Assembly: GCA_029212905.1 (NCBI GenBank)
Contig: JARGPB010000009.1
Coordinates: 1-64,000, forward strand
Length of the DNA stretch: 64,000 nt
Direction of reading: 5' to 3'
Source of the DNA: Thalassovita sp.
GTDB taxonomy: Bacteria > Pseudomonadota > Alphaproteobacteria > Rhodobacterales > Rhodobacteraceae
The notes below the pieces were generated by a model that searched no databases, had not been told where the DNA came from, and worked only from the letters and a program-made list of their open reading frames with translations. Shown piece after piece: positions 51,040 to 59,007 of this stretch. The translations under genes were made by a program, and so were the position numbers. Position 1 is the first letter of the stretch. Every line of letters starts with the position of its first letter.

Positions 51040-52686
51040 ATGCCCGATAAGTCGGCTTTTGATTACGTTATCGTTGGGGGCGGTTCTGCGGGATCGACCC
51101 TTGCTGCTCGTTTGACCGAGGATCCCGCGGTGTCCGTGTGCCTCTTGGAAGCAGGTGGGAACGGTGATCACATTCTCATCCGCGCGCCCGCCGGCACGGT
51201 TGCGATCCTGCCGGGACATGGGAAGATCTCGAACTGGGCCTATGAGACCACGCCTCAACCCGGACTGAATGGTCGCAAAGGTTATCAACCACGCGGCAAA
51301 GCATTGGGTGGGTCAAGCGCGATCAACGCCATGCTCTACGTCCGTGGGCACAAATCCGACTACGACGGTTGGGCCGACCTGGGGTGTGATGGCTGGTCAT
51401 GGGACGAATGCCTCCCCTATTTCAAACGTGCCGAGAACAACGAGGACGGCGCGGGAGACTTCCACGGCGCATCCGGTCCGCTGCACGTCTCGAACCAGAA
51501 AGCGCCACGTCCGATCAGCCGCGCCTTCGTCGAGGCCGCTACCGAATGCCAGCACCGCGAAACGGCAGACTTCAACACGGGCGACAACGAGGGCGTCGGG
51601 CTGTATCAGGTCACGCAGTTTCATGACGAGGCGCGCAATGGCGAGCGGTGCTCGGCAGCAGCGGCTTACCTTCACCCGGTCCAGAAGAGCCGCAAGAACC
51701 TCACCATCATCACCGGCGCCCATGCGACCAAGATCCTGACCGAGGGCAAGCGCGCGACCGGCGTCGCCTATCACAAGGGGCGCTCGGATCATCAGGTGAA
51801 GGCCAATAAGGAAGTGCTCCTGTGCGGGGGCGCCTTCAACTCGCCACAGCTCCTGCAACTGTCCGGTATCGGCGTCGCGGAGGACATCCAGCGCCATGGG
51901 ATCGAAATGGTTCACGAATTGCCGGGCGTGGGCAAGAACCTTCAAGATCACCTGGATTTCATCCTCGCCTACAAGTCGAAGGATACCGACAATTTCGGAA
52001 TCGGGTTGGCGGGCACCATCGGGTTGACGAAGCACATTCTGAAATGGCGCAAGCATGGTAACTCCATGATCGCGACGCCGTTCGCCGAAGGGGCCGGGTT
52101 CCTGAAAACCGATCCCGCGCTGGACAGACCTGACATTCAGCTTCACTTCGTGATCTCCATCGTGGACGACCATGCGCGCAAGCTGCACATGGGCTATGGC
52201 TTTTCCTGCCACGTCTGTGCGCTGCGCCCCTATTCCCGTGGCGAAGTGTTCCTTGAAAGCGGTGATCCGATGGCCGCGCCGGGGATCGATCCACAGTTTC
52301 TGACCGATCCGCGCGATTTGGAAACCACGATCAAGGGCGCGAAAATGACGCGCGAAATCCTGCAAGCTCCGGCGATGAAGAAATACCGCCATAAGGAGTT
52401 GTTCGGCACCAAGGACGGGATGAGCGACGCCGAATGGGAAAAGCACATTCGATCGCGGGCCGATACGATCTATCACCCGGTCGGGACCTGTAAGATGGGC
52501 GTCGACGACATGGCAGTGGTGGACCCCGAGTTGAAGGTGCACGGCATGGAAGGGCTTCGCGTGATCGATGCCTCGGTCATGCCGACCCTTATCGGCGGGA
52601 ACACCAATGCGCCCACGATCATGATCGCGGAACGCGCCGCCGACATGATCCGGGGCATCAAGCCCGCCGCAATCGCAGCAGAATGA
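51040..52686 (+). CDS. GMC-family alcohol dehydrogenase (AlkJ/choline-dehydrogenase-like)
   Basis: A 548-aa FAD enzyme from ATG 51040 (MPDKSAFDYVIVGGGSAG), behind GGGAGGA. The dinucleotide fold GGGSAGSTLAARL (residues 13-25), the GMC signature KALGGSSAINAMLYVRGH, and the C-terminal active-site motifs YHPVGTCKMG and GNTNAPTIMIAERAADM are present. It oxidises a primary alcohol to the aldehyde, passing electrons to the respiratory chain. Choline is possible from family alone, but the downstream acyl-CoA ligase argues for a medium-chain or related alcohol (AlkJ-like). It starts the cargo operon. Confidence 0.85.
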   Translation: MPDKSAFDYVIVGGGSAGSTLAARLTEDPAVSVCLLEAGGNGDHILIRAPAGTVAILPGHGKISNWAYETTPQPGLNGRKGYQPRGKALGGSSAINAMLYVRGHKSDYDGWADLGCDGWSWDECLPYFKRAENNEDGAGDFHGASGPLHVSNQKAPRPISRAFVEAATECQHRETADFNTGDNEGVGLYQVTQFHDEARNGERCSAAAAYLHPVQKSRKNLTIITGAHATKILTEGKRATGVAYHKGRSDHQVKANKEVLLCGGAFNSPQLLQLSGIGVAEDIQRHGIEMVHELPGVGKNLQDHLDFILAYKSKDTDNFGIGLAGTIGLTKHILKWRKHGNSMIATPFAEGAGFLKTDPALDRPDIQLHFVISIVDDHARKLHMGYGFSCHVCALRPYSRGEVFLESGDPMAAPGIDPQFLTDPRDLETTIKGAKMTREILQAPAMKKYRHKELFGTKDGMSDAEWEKHIRSRADTIYHPVGTCKMGVDDMAVVDPELKVHGMEGLRVIDASVMPTLIGGNTNAPTIMIAERAADMIRGIKPAAIAAE

Positions 52687-52724
52687 AGACCGCCGCGCGA
52701 CGCGGCAGAACGAAGGAGGACATC

Positions 52725-54350
52725 ATGTCCGGCACAATGATGACGCAGGCACTGACCACAGGCTCCCTGATTGCACATGCTGAGAAATACCATGCAGGCA
52801 CCGAGATCGTCTCGGTCGAGACGGACGGGACCAAGGCCCGCACCACGTGGGGCGCGGTCGGCACCAATGCGCGGCGGATCAAGGCAGCGCTGGATGATCT
52901 GGGCGTGTCGGGCGGTGCGCGCTGTGCCACCATTGCGTGGAACAACCGGCGGCATCTGGAGCTGTATTTCGGGATCGGCGCGGGGGGTCGTGTGACGCAC
53001 ACGATCAACCCGCGCCTGACGCCCGAACAGATGATCTATATCCTCAACCATGCCGCCGACGAGGTGCTGTTTCTGGATCGCACGTTCCTGCCCATCGCGG
53101 CGAAACTGGGCGAGCATCTGAAAACGGTAAAGCATTACGTTCTGATGGGTCCGCGCGATGACGAGGCCGCCGCTCAGGTCGAGGGGCTCTTGTTCTACGA
53201 CGAGCTCGTGGAGAAGGCCGACCCTGCCGACGGTTGGCCCGATCTGGATGAAAACGCCCCCGCCGCGCTATGTTATACCTCTGGCACCACGGGCAATCCG
53301 AAGGGCGTGCAGTATTCGCATCGGTCGCTTGTGCTGCATTCCATCGGGGGCAACCAGCCGGACGGATTGAACATCGCGGCGCGGGACACGGTGATGCCGG
53401 TCGTTCCCATGTTTCATGTGAACGCCTGGGGTGTGCCGTATATTGCGGCCTCGGTCGGGTCCAAGCTGGTGATGCCGGGGCCGAACCTTGATGGCGAAAG
53501 CCTCGCACGGTTGATTGACACCGAACAGGTCACGCTGTCGTTGGGGGTGCCGACGATCTGGATGGGCCTTCTGGCCGCGCTAAAATCAACCGGGATCAAG
53601 CCCACCTCGATGAAACGCACGGTGGTAGGCGGTTCCGCCCTTCCGCCCTCGATGATCCGCGACTTCCGTGATGGCTATGGCGTGGAACTGATCCATGCGT
53701 GGGGCATGACCGAGACGTCACCTTTGGGTACCTTGAACCAGCTTTTGCAGAAACATGACGGGCTGAGCGAGGACGCGCAGGCCAAGTTACGCGAAGGTCA
53801 GGGCCGCCCGCCGTGGGGCGTAGAGCTTCGCATCGTGGACGAAAACGGCACCGAGTTGCCGCGCGATGGCGAGACGCAAGGCGAATTGCAAATTCGCGGG
53901 AATTGGGTTGTCGAAAGCTACTTCGGGCAGGAGGGGTCCGCCCTGACCGCCGATGGGTGGTTCGACACGGGCGATGTAGCGACGCTGGACGCCGACGGAT
54001 ACATGGTGATCCGGGATCGGTCCAAGGACATCATCAAGTCTGGCGGCGAGTGGATTTCGACCGTCGAGCTTGAGAACATCGCCATCGCACATCCGAAGAT
54101 TGCCAATGCCGCCGCCATCGCCGCGCATCATCCGAAGTGGGATGAGCGCCCGGTGATCGTTGCCGTGGCTGCCGAAGGCGAAACCCCGGACGAGGCGGAC
54201 GTGCTGGCCAGCTATGAGGGCAAGGTCGCGCAATGGCAGGTGCCGGATCGGGTCATCTTTGTCGACGATCTGCCGCTGGGGGCCACGGGCAAGGTCCTGA
54301 AAAACAAGCTGCGCGAGGCCTATGGCAACGTGCTTTTGGAGGAGGCGTGA
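52725..54350 (+). CDS. Fatty-acyl-CoA ligase (AlkK-like)
   Basis: A 541-aa ATP-dependent CoA ligase; ATG 52725 follows AAGGAGG, preferred over an upstream ATG at 52683. The P-loop motif is LCYTSGTTGNPKGVQYSHRS, followed by WGMTETSP, GWFDTGDVATLDADGYMVIR and the end motif DRSKDIIKSGGEWIS with the C-terminal Lys in LGATGKVLKNKL. It would activate a carboxylic acid as acyl-CoA for beta-oxidation. Gap to the GMC gene is 38 bp. Confidence 0.9.
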   Translation: MSGTMMTQALTTGSLIAHAEKYHAGTEIVSVETDGTKARTTWGAVGTNARRIKAALDDLGVSGGARCATIAWNNRRHLELYFGIGAGGRVTHTINPRLTPEQMIYILNHAADEVLFLDRTFLPIAAKLGEHLKTVKHYVLMGPRDDEAAAQVEGLLFYDELVEKADPADGWPDLDENAPAALCYTSGTTGNPKGVQYSHRSLVLHSIGGNQPDGLNIAARDTVMPVVPMFHVNAWGVPYIAASVGSKLVMPGPNLDGESLARLIDTEQVTLSLGVPTIWMGLLAALKSTGIKPTSMKRTVVGGSALPPSMIRDFRDGYGVELIHAWGMTETSPLGTLNQLLQKHDGLSEDAQAKLREGQGRPPWGVELRIVDENGTELPRDGETQGELQIRGNWVVESYFGQEGSALTADGWFDTGDVATLDADGYMVIRDRSKDIIKSGGEWISTVELENIAIAHPKIANAAAIAAHHPKWDERPVIVAVAAEGETPDEADVLASYEGKVAQWQVPDRVIFVDDLPLGATGKVLKNKLREAYGNVLLEEA

Positions 54351-54353
54351 GCC

Positions 54354-56087
54354 ATGAACCAGATTGCAACGGATATTACACCTGATTTTTCAGCGCTGGA
54401 TCGCGACCTTGAGGCATTGCGGTCAGGGGCTGAGGCTTGGGCGCGGACATCGAACGCCGAACGCATCGCGGTTCTGGCCGAGATCAAGGACCGGCTGCTG
54501 GAGGTCGCCGAAGGCTGGGCCGAGACCGCGGCGCGGCGAAAGCTGATCCCGGCGGGGTCGCCTTTGGCGGGCGAAGAATGGATTTCTGGACCTTATGCGG
54601 TCATGTCTGCCTGTAACGGGTTGATGCAGACTTTGGCAGGTATGAACGGAAAAGCGTTCCTCGACCATCTGTCGAAACGCACCACGGCGAATGGGCAATT
54701 GGCCGTGCGCGTCCTGCCCCATTCGATCTGGGATCGGCTGCTGTTGTCAGGCGTCTCTGCGGATGTCTGGATGCAACCGCAGGTAGATGAAGCGAATCTG
54801 GCGGCACATACAGCGTGCGCCTATGACACCCCGGTGGATGCGCGAGACGGTGGCGTGTCATTGGTGCTGGGCGCGGGCAACATCGCCTCGATCGCGCCGC
54901 TGGACGTGTTCGAGAAAGCTTTTGGTGCGCATAAAGCGGTCATCCTGAAGATGAACCCCGTGAACGAATATCTAACGCCGTTTCTGGAAGCCGCGTTGAA
55001 GCCGCTGATCGAGCGCGATGCGCTTCGGATCGTGAAAGGCGGGGCCGAGGTTGGGAGCTACCTGTGCAATCACGCCGCGGTGGACGAGGTGCATATCACC
55101 GGGGCTGCCGCCTCGCATGATGCGATTGTCTGGGGTCCGGGCGAGGAAGGGGCCAAGAACAAGGCCGCAAACACGCCGAAGTTGACCAAGCCGATCACAT
55201 CTGAACTGGGTGCGGTCTGTCCGACCATCGTTGTGCCGGGGAACTGGTCAGAGGCCGACATCAAGTTTCAGGCCGAGCACCTGGCGACCCAAAAGCTCCA
55301 CAATTCGGGCTTCAACTGCGTGGCCTGTCAGATGTTGGTGCTGCCGAAGTCGTGGGGTCAGAAAGACGCGTTGATCGATGCGATTCGAGGCGTGATGCGC
55401 GACATGGATGCGCGTCAGGCCTATTACCCGGGTGCCGCGGACCGAATGGCCGGTTTCGCGGATCAGTCGGCGAATGCGACGTCATTCGACCGTGGCGAAG
55501 CACCTGCGCTGATCTTCGCCCCGGTGAACGAAGGGGAGAACTGGTTCACCCAAAACGAGGTGTTCGCCCCTGCTCTGTCGACCCATGAGATCGAGGCAGA
55601 GGACGCCGAAACCTATCTGATCGAGGCGATCCGATACGCCAACGAAACGCTGCACGGCACCTTGGGCGCGAATATCGTCATTCACCCGCGCACCATTCGG
55701 CAGATCGGGCGCAAACGCTTCGAAGAGATCATCGCCGATTTGCACTACGGAACCATCGCGGTGAATGCGTGGACTGGCCTCGCCTTCCTTGCTACCGCTT
55801 GCCCGTGGGGTGCGTTTCCTGGTCATACGCTGGACGATGTGGGGAGCGGGATCGGCTTTGCGCATAACACCTTCATGTTCGACAAACCCGAGCGGGTGGT
55901 CGTGACCGCGCCGTGGCGACCCTTCCCGCGCGGGGTGTTGTCGGGTCAGTTCACACTCCTGCCCCGTCCCCCGTGGTTCGTCACAAATCGGCGGCAGCAT
56001 GTGGTTGGCCGGCTGTTGACCCATTTCCAGCACAAGCCAAGCTGGTTGAAATTGCCGCGCATATTCGCCAATGCCTTGCGTGGTTAA
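54354..56087 (+). CDS. Aldehyde dehydrogenase family protein (AlkH-like role), extended
   Basis: A 577-aa NAD(P)-dependent aldehyde dehydrogenase that would turn the aldehyde into the acid used by the ligase. Visible parts: VSLVLGAGNIASIAPLDVF and ILKMNPVNEYL (cofactor region), TSELGAVCPTIV (Glu box, where ELGG is usual) and NSGFNCVACQM (likely catalytic Cys). It is 70-80 residues longer than common family members; the extension is C-terminal (about 500-577) and basic, with WLKLPRIFANALRG at the end. It starts 3 bp after the ligase stop. Confidence 0.82.
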   Translation: MNQIATDITPDFSALDRDLEALRSGAEAWARTSNAERIAVLAEIKDRLLEVAEGWAETAARRKLIPAGSPLAGEEWISGPYAVMSACNGLMQTLAGMNGKAFLDHLSKRTTANGQLAVRVLPHSIWDRLLLSGVSADVWMQPQVDEANLAAHTACAYDTPVDARDGGVSLVLGAGNIASIAPLDVFEKAFGAHKAVILKMNPVNEYLTPFLEAALKPLIERDALRIVKGGAEVGSYLCNHAAVDEVHITGAAASHDAIVWGPGEEGAKNKAANTPKLTKPITSELGAVCPTIVVPGNWSEADIKFQAEHLATQKLHNSGFNCVACQMLVLPKSWGQKDALIDAIRGVMRDMDARQAYYPGAADRMAGFADQSANATSFDRGEAPALIFAPVNEGENWFTQNEVFAPALSTHEIEAEDAETYLIEAIRYANETLHGTLGANIVIHPRTIRQIGRKRFEEIIADLHYGTIAVNAWTGLAFLATACPWGAFPGHTLDDVGSGIGFAHNTFMFDKPERVVVTAPWRPFPRGVLSGQFTLLPRPPWFVTNRRQHVVGRLLTHFQHKPSWLKLPRIFANALRG

Positions 56088-56105
56088 AACAAAGGCCAGC
56101 CGGAC

Positions 56106-56720
56106 GTGACCAAACTCGACAAAATCGCCCGCCTTGCGAAAAAGGCCGAAGCCAAATCCGCGAAGCGGGCGCGCAAGAAGGATGAGCTTGCCGATCACGC
56201 GATTACAGCGTTGAAGCAACTTGGCTATGCACGCACCAGCCTGCGCGACATCGCCGAAATGTCGGGGGTCGCGGTCGGCACGCTGCATTACTATTTCGAA
56301 GACAAGGTCGACCTCATCACCTATTGCGTGCGCCGCTATAAGGTGGGGTTCGTGGCGGACATGGGATCAATTCTGGAAGCCGATGTCGAACCTGAGCAAC
56401 TCGCAGACCGGTTCATCAAAGGCCTATCACTGTCGATCCGACGTGACGCCGAAACCCATCGGCTCTGGTATGACATCCGGACGCAAGCGATGTTCGATCC
56501 CGCTTTCGAAGAGGTCGTGGCGGACATCGAAGACGGTCTGAGAGAACTTGTAGCGACATTTCTCTCAAGAACTGGCGTCTCACCGGAGCAGGCTCGACCT
56601 ACTTATCTGGTGCTGGACAGCTTTTTTCGCTTCCACCTTCAGGCGTATCTCAGGGGCGATAAGGGTGCACCGGCACAGTTCGAGATCGAGGTTTCGGCGC
56701 TATTGAACCGACTGGTCTGA
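56106..56720 (+). CDS. TetR-family regulator of the alcohol operon
   Basis: A 204-aa regulator starting at GTG 56106. The helix-turn-helix is at about 25-75 (ELADHAITALKQLGYARTSL, DIAEMSGVAVGTLHYYFEDK), and the C-terminal domain binds a ligand (HRLWYDIRTQAMFDPAF). The DNA-binding part resembles BetI. It follows the aldehyde dehydrogenase by 18 bp and probably represses the operon until the alcohol or its product is present. Confidence 0.85.
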   Translation: MTKLDKIARLAKKAEAKSAKRARKKDELADHAITALKQLGYARTSLRDIAEMSGVAVGTLHYYFEDKVDLITYCVRRYKVGFVADMGSILEADVEPEQLADRFIKGLSLSIRRDAETHRLWYDIRTQAMFDPAFEEVVADIEDGLRELVATFLSRTGVSPEQARPTYLVLDSFFRFHLQAYLRGDKGAPAQFEIEVSALLNRLV

Positions 56721-56998
56721 CGGCAGACGACCCTGTTACTTAAAACTCTCGGTCAGTTCTGCTTTCGGGACAGCAAGCGACACGGCATATTGCGTCGAGA
56801 TCGTTTGCAGGGGCAGAACTTGAACCTTCGATTTGACATCAAAGCTGTCGGTTAAAATGGGCGCTATGCCGCCGTTCTCTGCGCGCTGCGTCAACGGCAG
56901 CTATGGGCCGTCCTTGCCACGGCCAATGTCAGCAACGCGCTGTGGTTCTCACCCACTCATGCCAAGCGCAGAATCGGTCGAAATGGGTCTACCGGCCG
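56721..56998. other. Spacer between TetR gene and small regulators
   Basis: No convincing gene; a short plus-strand frame (56833-57033) looks like a shadow. Composition is mixed, consistent with a recombination joint at the end of the cargo operon. Confidence 0.3.
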
Positions 56999-57199
56999 TT
57001 AGCTGCGCTTTGCGGAAAGGCTTGGTTCCCTGACCTGATTTTGGTAGTCCGGCAACTCGATCGAGCCGTTCTCATAGATCGCTGCCTGCGTCTCGCCATT
57101 GTCCCACCGATACAGCAGGCCGATTTCTTCGCCTGTCTTTATACACGTAATGCGGCCGATGGCTTCGGCCGTTAAGCGAACACTTTCATGTTCGGGCAT
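56999..57199 (-). CDS. Small hypothetical protein
   Basis: A 66-aa protein (RITCIKTGEEIGLLYRWDNG, ETQAAIYENGSIELP) with a beta-hairpin pattern. It is translated after the XRE regulator with a 2-bp gap, so the two form an operon. No family recognised; it could be the partner of the regulator. Confidence 0.5.
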   Translation of the reverse strand: MPEHESVRLTAEAIGRITCIKTGEEIGLLYRWDNGETQAAIYENGSIELPDYQNQVREPSLSAKRS

Positions 57200-57201
57200 A
57201 A

Positions 57202-57414
57202 CTAGCCCCTCTCGTTACACAATTCCTTGGGATCGACGCCGAGAGCATCTGCGATCCTCTCCAGAACATCGAGCGATGCTGAATTCCTAGCGAGTTCGAT
57301 CTCGCTGATATAGCTGCGATCGACTTCCGCAGCTAAGCCTAGTTGTTCTTGGCTCAATCCTCTGGAATTTCTTAGATTCCGGATATTTAACCCTACTCGT
57401 TCTCGAAATTTCAT
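57202..57414 (-). CDS. XRE-family repressor-like protein
   Basis: A 70-aa single-domain helix-turn-helix protein (MKFRERVGLNIRNLRNSRGL, SQEQLGLAAEVDRSYISEIE). It is of the short Cro/C-protein type, as seen in mobile-element regulators and restriction-modification control proteins. A perfect palindrome lies 37 bp upstream. Confidence 0.82.
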   Translation of the reverse strand: MKFRERVGLNIRNLRNSRGLSQEQLGLAAEVDRSYISEIELARNSASLDVLERIADALGVDPKELCNERG

Positions 57415-57450
57415 GGCCTGTATTCGGCCAGATCACAAGAACCGCTCTAC

Positions 57451-57462
57451 GGAATATATTCC
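57451..57462. promoter_or_regulatory. Palindromic operator candidate
   Basis: GGAATATATTCC, a perfect 12-bp palindrome in the region upstream of the XRE gene (minus strand), 37 bp before its start and about 110 bp before the divergent gene at 57573. Likely operator of the XRE repressor. Confidence 0.55.
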
Positions 57463-57572
57463 ACAAAACGCGCGCGAGCCTCACAAAGAGCATGCTCGCA
57501 TATGGTGTAAAGGCAGAGAGTGGCGGTAGGGTAACAATAGTGCAATAATGTAATCAAAAGGCATGAATTGAT

Positions 57573-58214
57573 ATGCGGTGCAGATTCATCAGGAATTGGC
57601 TCGGCGGGGTCGCTATGGCTTTGCTTTCAACCGTGGCTCCACAAGCGGCGAAAGCCTATCAGGTGGACTGCGCCATTCTGCTTTGCCTGGCCGGTGGGTG
57701 GCCCGCGTCAGCAGAATGCGCCCATGCCCGTGCCGTGTTTATCCGCAGGATTACGCCCTGGCCGATTGAGCCGCCGTTGCAAATCTGGCGCTGCCCGATG
57801 GGTGTTTCTGAGCCCGCGCCGTTGCAAATTACGGCCCCTAAAATCTGGGAGGCCAGCTACCGAAATGGTCAGGCACTCGGCGAAGTCATTCTGGCTCAGG
57901 TGGCTGAAGGCGGTGCCGATATCGACATCAGTGGCTTAGAATTCGATTTCGTGCGCTCAATCCGCGTCTGGGATGTGCGGTACTATAGTCATCGCGAACG
58001 TGGCCGCGACGATGATTGCTCTGAGAGTTACAATATGCGCCTCGGAACCTACGGCACGCAGGGCGAATTCGGCTGGCAAAGTACGACACCAGCGGCAGCC
58101 CCGCTTTGGGTGCTGCCATCGCGACGCTGTTCGTCATCAAGTTGGCGGCGCGGTGTCGGTGTCGAATGGGAAGATCACGAGGGCAACCACGGATATGAGT
58201 GGGTAGCCTACTAA
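57573..58214 (+). CDS. Exported Cys-containing protein, TrbM-like in part
   Basis: A 213-aa protein with a signal peptide (residues about 1-28, GVAMALLSTVAPQAAKA). The following CAILLCLAGGWPASAECAHAR recalls TrbM/KikA conjugation proteins, which have a C-x(n)-ILLCL-x-G-x(n)-C start. The rest is beta-rich with a cysteine (DDDCSESYNM). A role in conjugation is suggested only by that motif and by its place in the ICE. The stop overlaps the convergent Arc-like gene by 4 bp. Confidence 0.55.
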   Translation: MRCRFIRNWLGGVAMALLSTVAPQAAKAYQVDCAILLCLAGGWPASAECAHARAVFIRRITPWPIEPPLQIWRCPMGVSEPAPLQITAPKIWEASYRNGQALGEVILAQVAEGGADIDISGLEFDFVRSIRVWDVRYYSHRERGRDDDCSESYNMRLGTYGTQGEFGWQSTTPAAAPLWVLPSRRCSSSSWRRGVGVEWEDHEGNHGYEWVAY

Positions 58215-58522
58215 GGTTTTTCGCCGATGTCCTTCATGCGTTCAGCAATATCGCCCGCAATGCGCTCATACAGGGCGGCTTGCTTGTCCCTAGGAGAGCC
58301 AGGCTTCGGGTTCCTTCGGCGGATGCGTTTGGCAAGCCAGAAGAGCAGTCTTGCGGCTGGATCGGATGTCGCATCCGGTTCTGTGGCCGGATACTTCTCC
58401 TCTAGGGCGACGACGATTTCCTGCGACAGGCTGCGCCGGTTCAGAGTGGCATGTGTTTCCAGACGCTTCTTCAGCGCGGCAGGAAGCAAGAGTTTGAATT
58501 GGACCAAGGCTTCATCTTTCAT
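58211..58522 (-). CDS. Arc-type ribbon-helix-helix regulator
   Basis: A 103-aa protein from ATG 58522 (MKDEALVQFKLLLPAALKKR), with the ribbon strand VQFKLLL and the helices KKRLETHATLNRRSLSQEIV. This is an Arc-family DNA-binding fold; the basic C-terminal extension is of unknown use. It is divergent from another ribbon-helix-helix gene at 58592. Confidence 0.8.
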   Translation of the reverse strand: MKDEALVQFKLLLPAALKKRLETHATLNRRSLSQEIVVALEEKYPATEPDATSDPAARLLFWLAKRIRRRNPKPGSPRDKQAALYERIAGDIAERMKDIGEKP

Positions 58523-58533
58523 GATTCCATGAT

Positions 58534-58573
58534 GGACAATATTTGTCCTCAATGATATGGACATTTAATGTCC
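58534..58573. promoter_or_regulatory. Pair of GGACA-N5-TGTCC operators
   Basis: GGACAATATTTGTCC (58534-58548) and GGACATTTAATGTCC (58559-58573) are near-palindromes with identical GGACA/TGTCC arms and starts 25 bp apart. They fill the space between the two divergent ribbon-helix-helix genes. The geometry, two sites 2.4 turns apart, fits cooperative Arc-type repressors controlling both directions, including the xis-int unit. Confidence 0.7.
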
Positions 58574-58591
58574 TTTTGTTGAGGTGTAAAT

Positions 58592-58753
58592 ATGAAGACA
58601 ACCCAATTCAAACTGAACCTACCAGCGGACGTGAAAGCCTGGCTTGAAGAAGAAGCTGTGCGGAACTTGCGCTCACAGGGCGCGCAGGTGGTGTCTTGTT
58701 TGCGGGCAGCCATGTCGCGGCAAGAAGCCGTGGCTGAGAGGGCTGAGAAATGA
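58592..58753 (+). CDS. Small Arc/RHH-like protein (53 aa)
   Basis: ATG 58592, behind GAGGTG, opens a 53-codon frame (MKTTQFKLNLPADVKAWLEE, then NLRSQGAQVVSCLRAAMSR). The ribbon plus two helices match an Arc/MetJ-type ribbon-helix-helix domain. Its stop overlaps the Xis-like start (ATGA at 58750), so it belongs to the int operon. Confidence 0.72.
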   Translation: MKTTQFKLNLPADVKAWLEEEAVRNLRSQGAQVVSCLRAAMSRQEAVAERAEK

Positions 58754-59007
58754 GCCCAAGCCATATTCAGTTGATTCCCACCCCAGAGCTCGCACTTCTC
58801 TTCGGCTACAACGAGCCGAGCGCGTCCTTTTATGACTTCTGCCGCAGGACTGGTATCGCTCCAGTGCCCGGGCGGCGCGGGTGGTATGACCCGAAGCTCA
58901 TTCGCGCGCGATTGGATGCTGTTCAGGGCATCAGCGCGGCAGAACGCGAGGCGACTTCGCGGCCAAGCCTTGTCGCACAGCGGAGAGCGCGCCGTGCCCA
59001 GAAGTAA
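58750..59007 (+). CDS. Excisionase-like / recombination directionality candidate
   Basis: An 85-aa protein with a MerR/AlpA-like winged helix feel: LALLFGYNEPSASFYDFCRR (helix 1-2) and PGRRGWYDPKLIRARLDA (wing and arm). Small proteins of this type directly before an integrase typically act as Xis. It overlaps the upstream gene by 4 bp and the integrase by 14 bp. Assignment by context and fold style. Confidence 0.55.
   Translation: MSPSHIQLIPTPELALLFGYNEPSASFYDFCRRTGIAPVPGRRGWYDPKLIRARLDAVQGISAAEREATSRPSLVAQRRARRAQK

Noticed and set aside
51397..52542. Long minus-strand open frame (381 aa) inside the GMC oxidoreductase
   Set aside because: Antisense shadow caused by GC-rich third codon positions.
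51040..56720. Betaine synthesis operon (betA-betB-betI)
   Set aside because: GMC oxidoreductase, aldehyde dehydrogenase and TetR would fit, but the acyl-CoA ligase between them and the atypical, extended aldehyde dehydrogenase point to alcohol-to-acyl-CoA metabolism.
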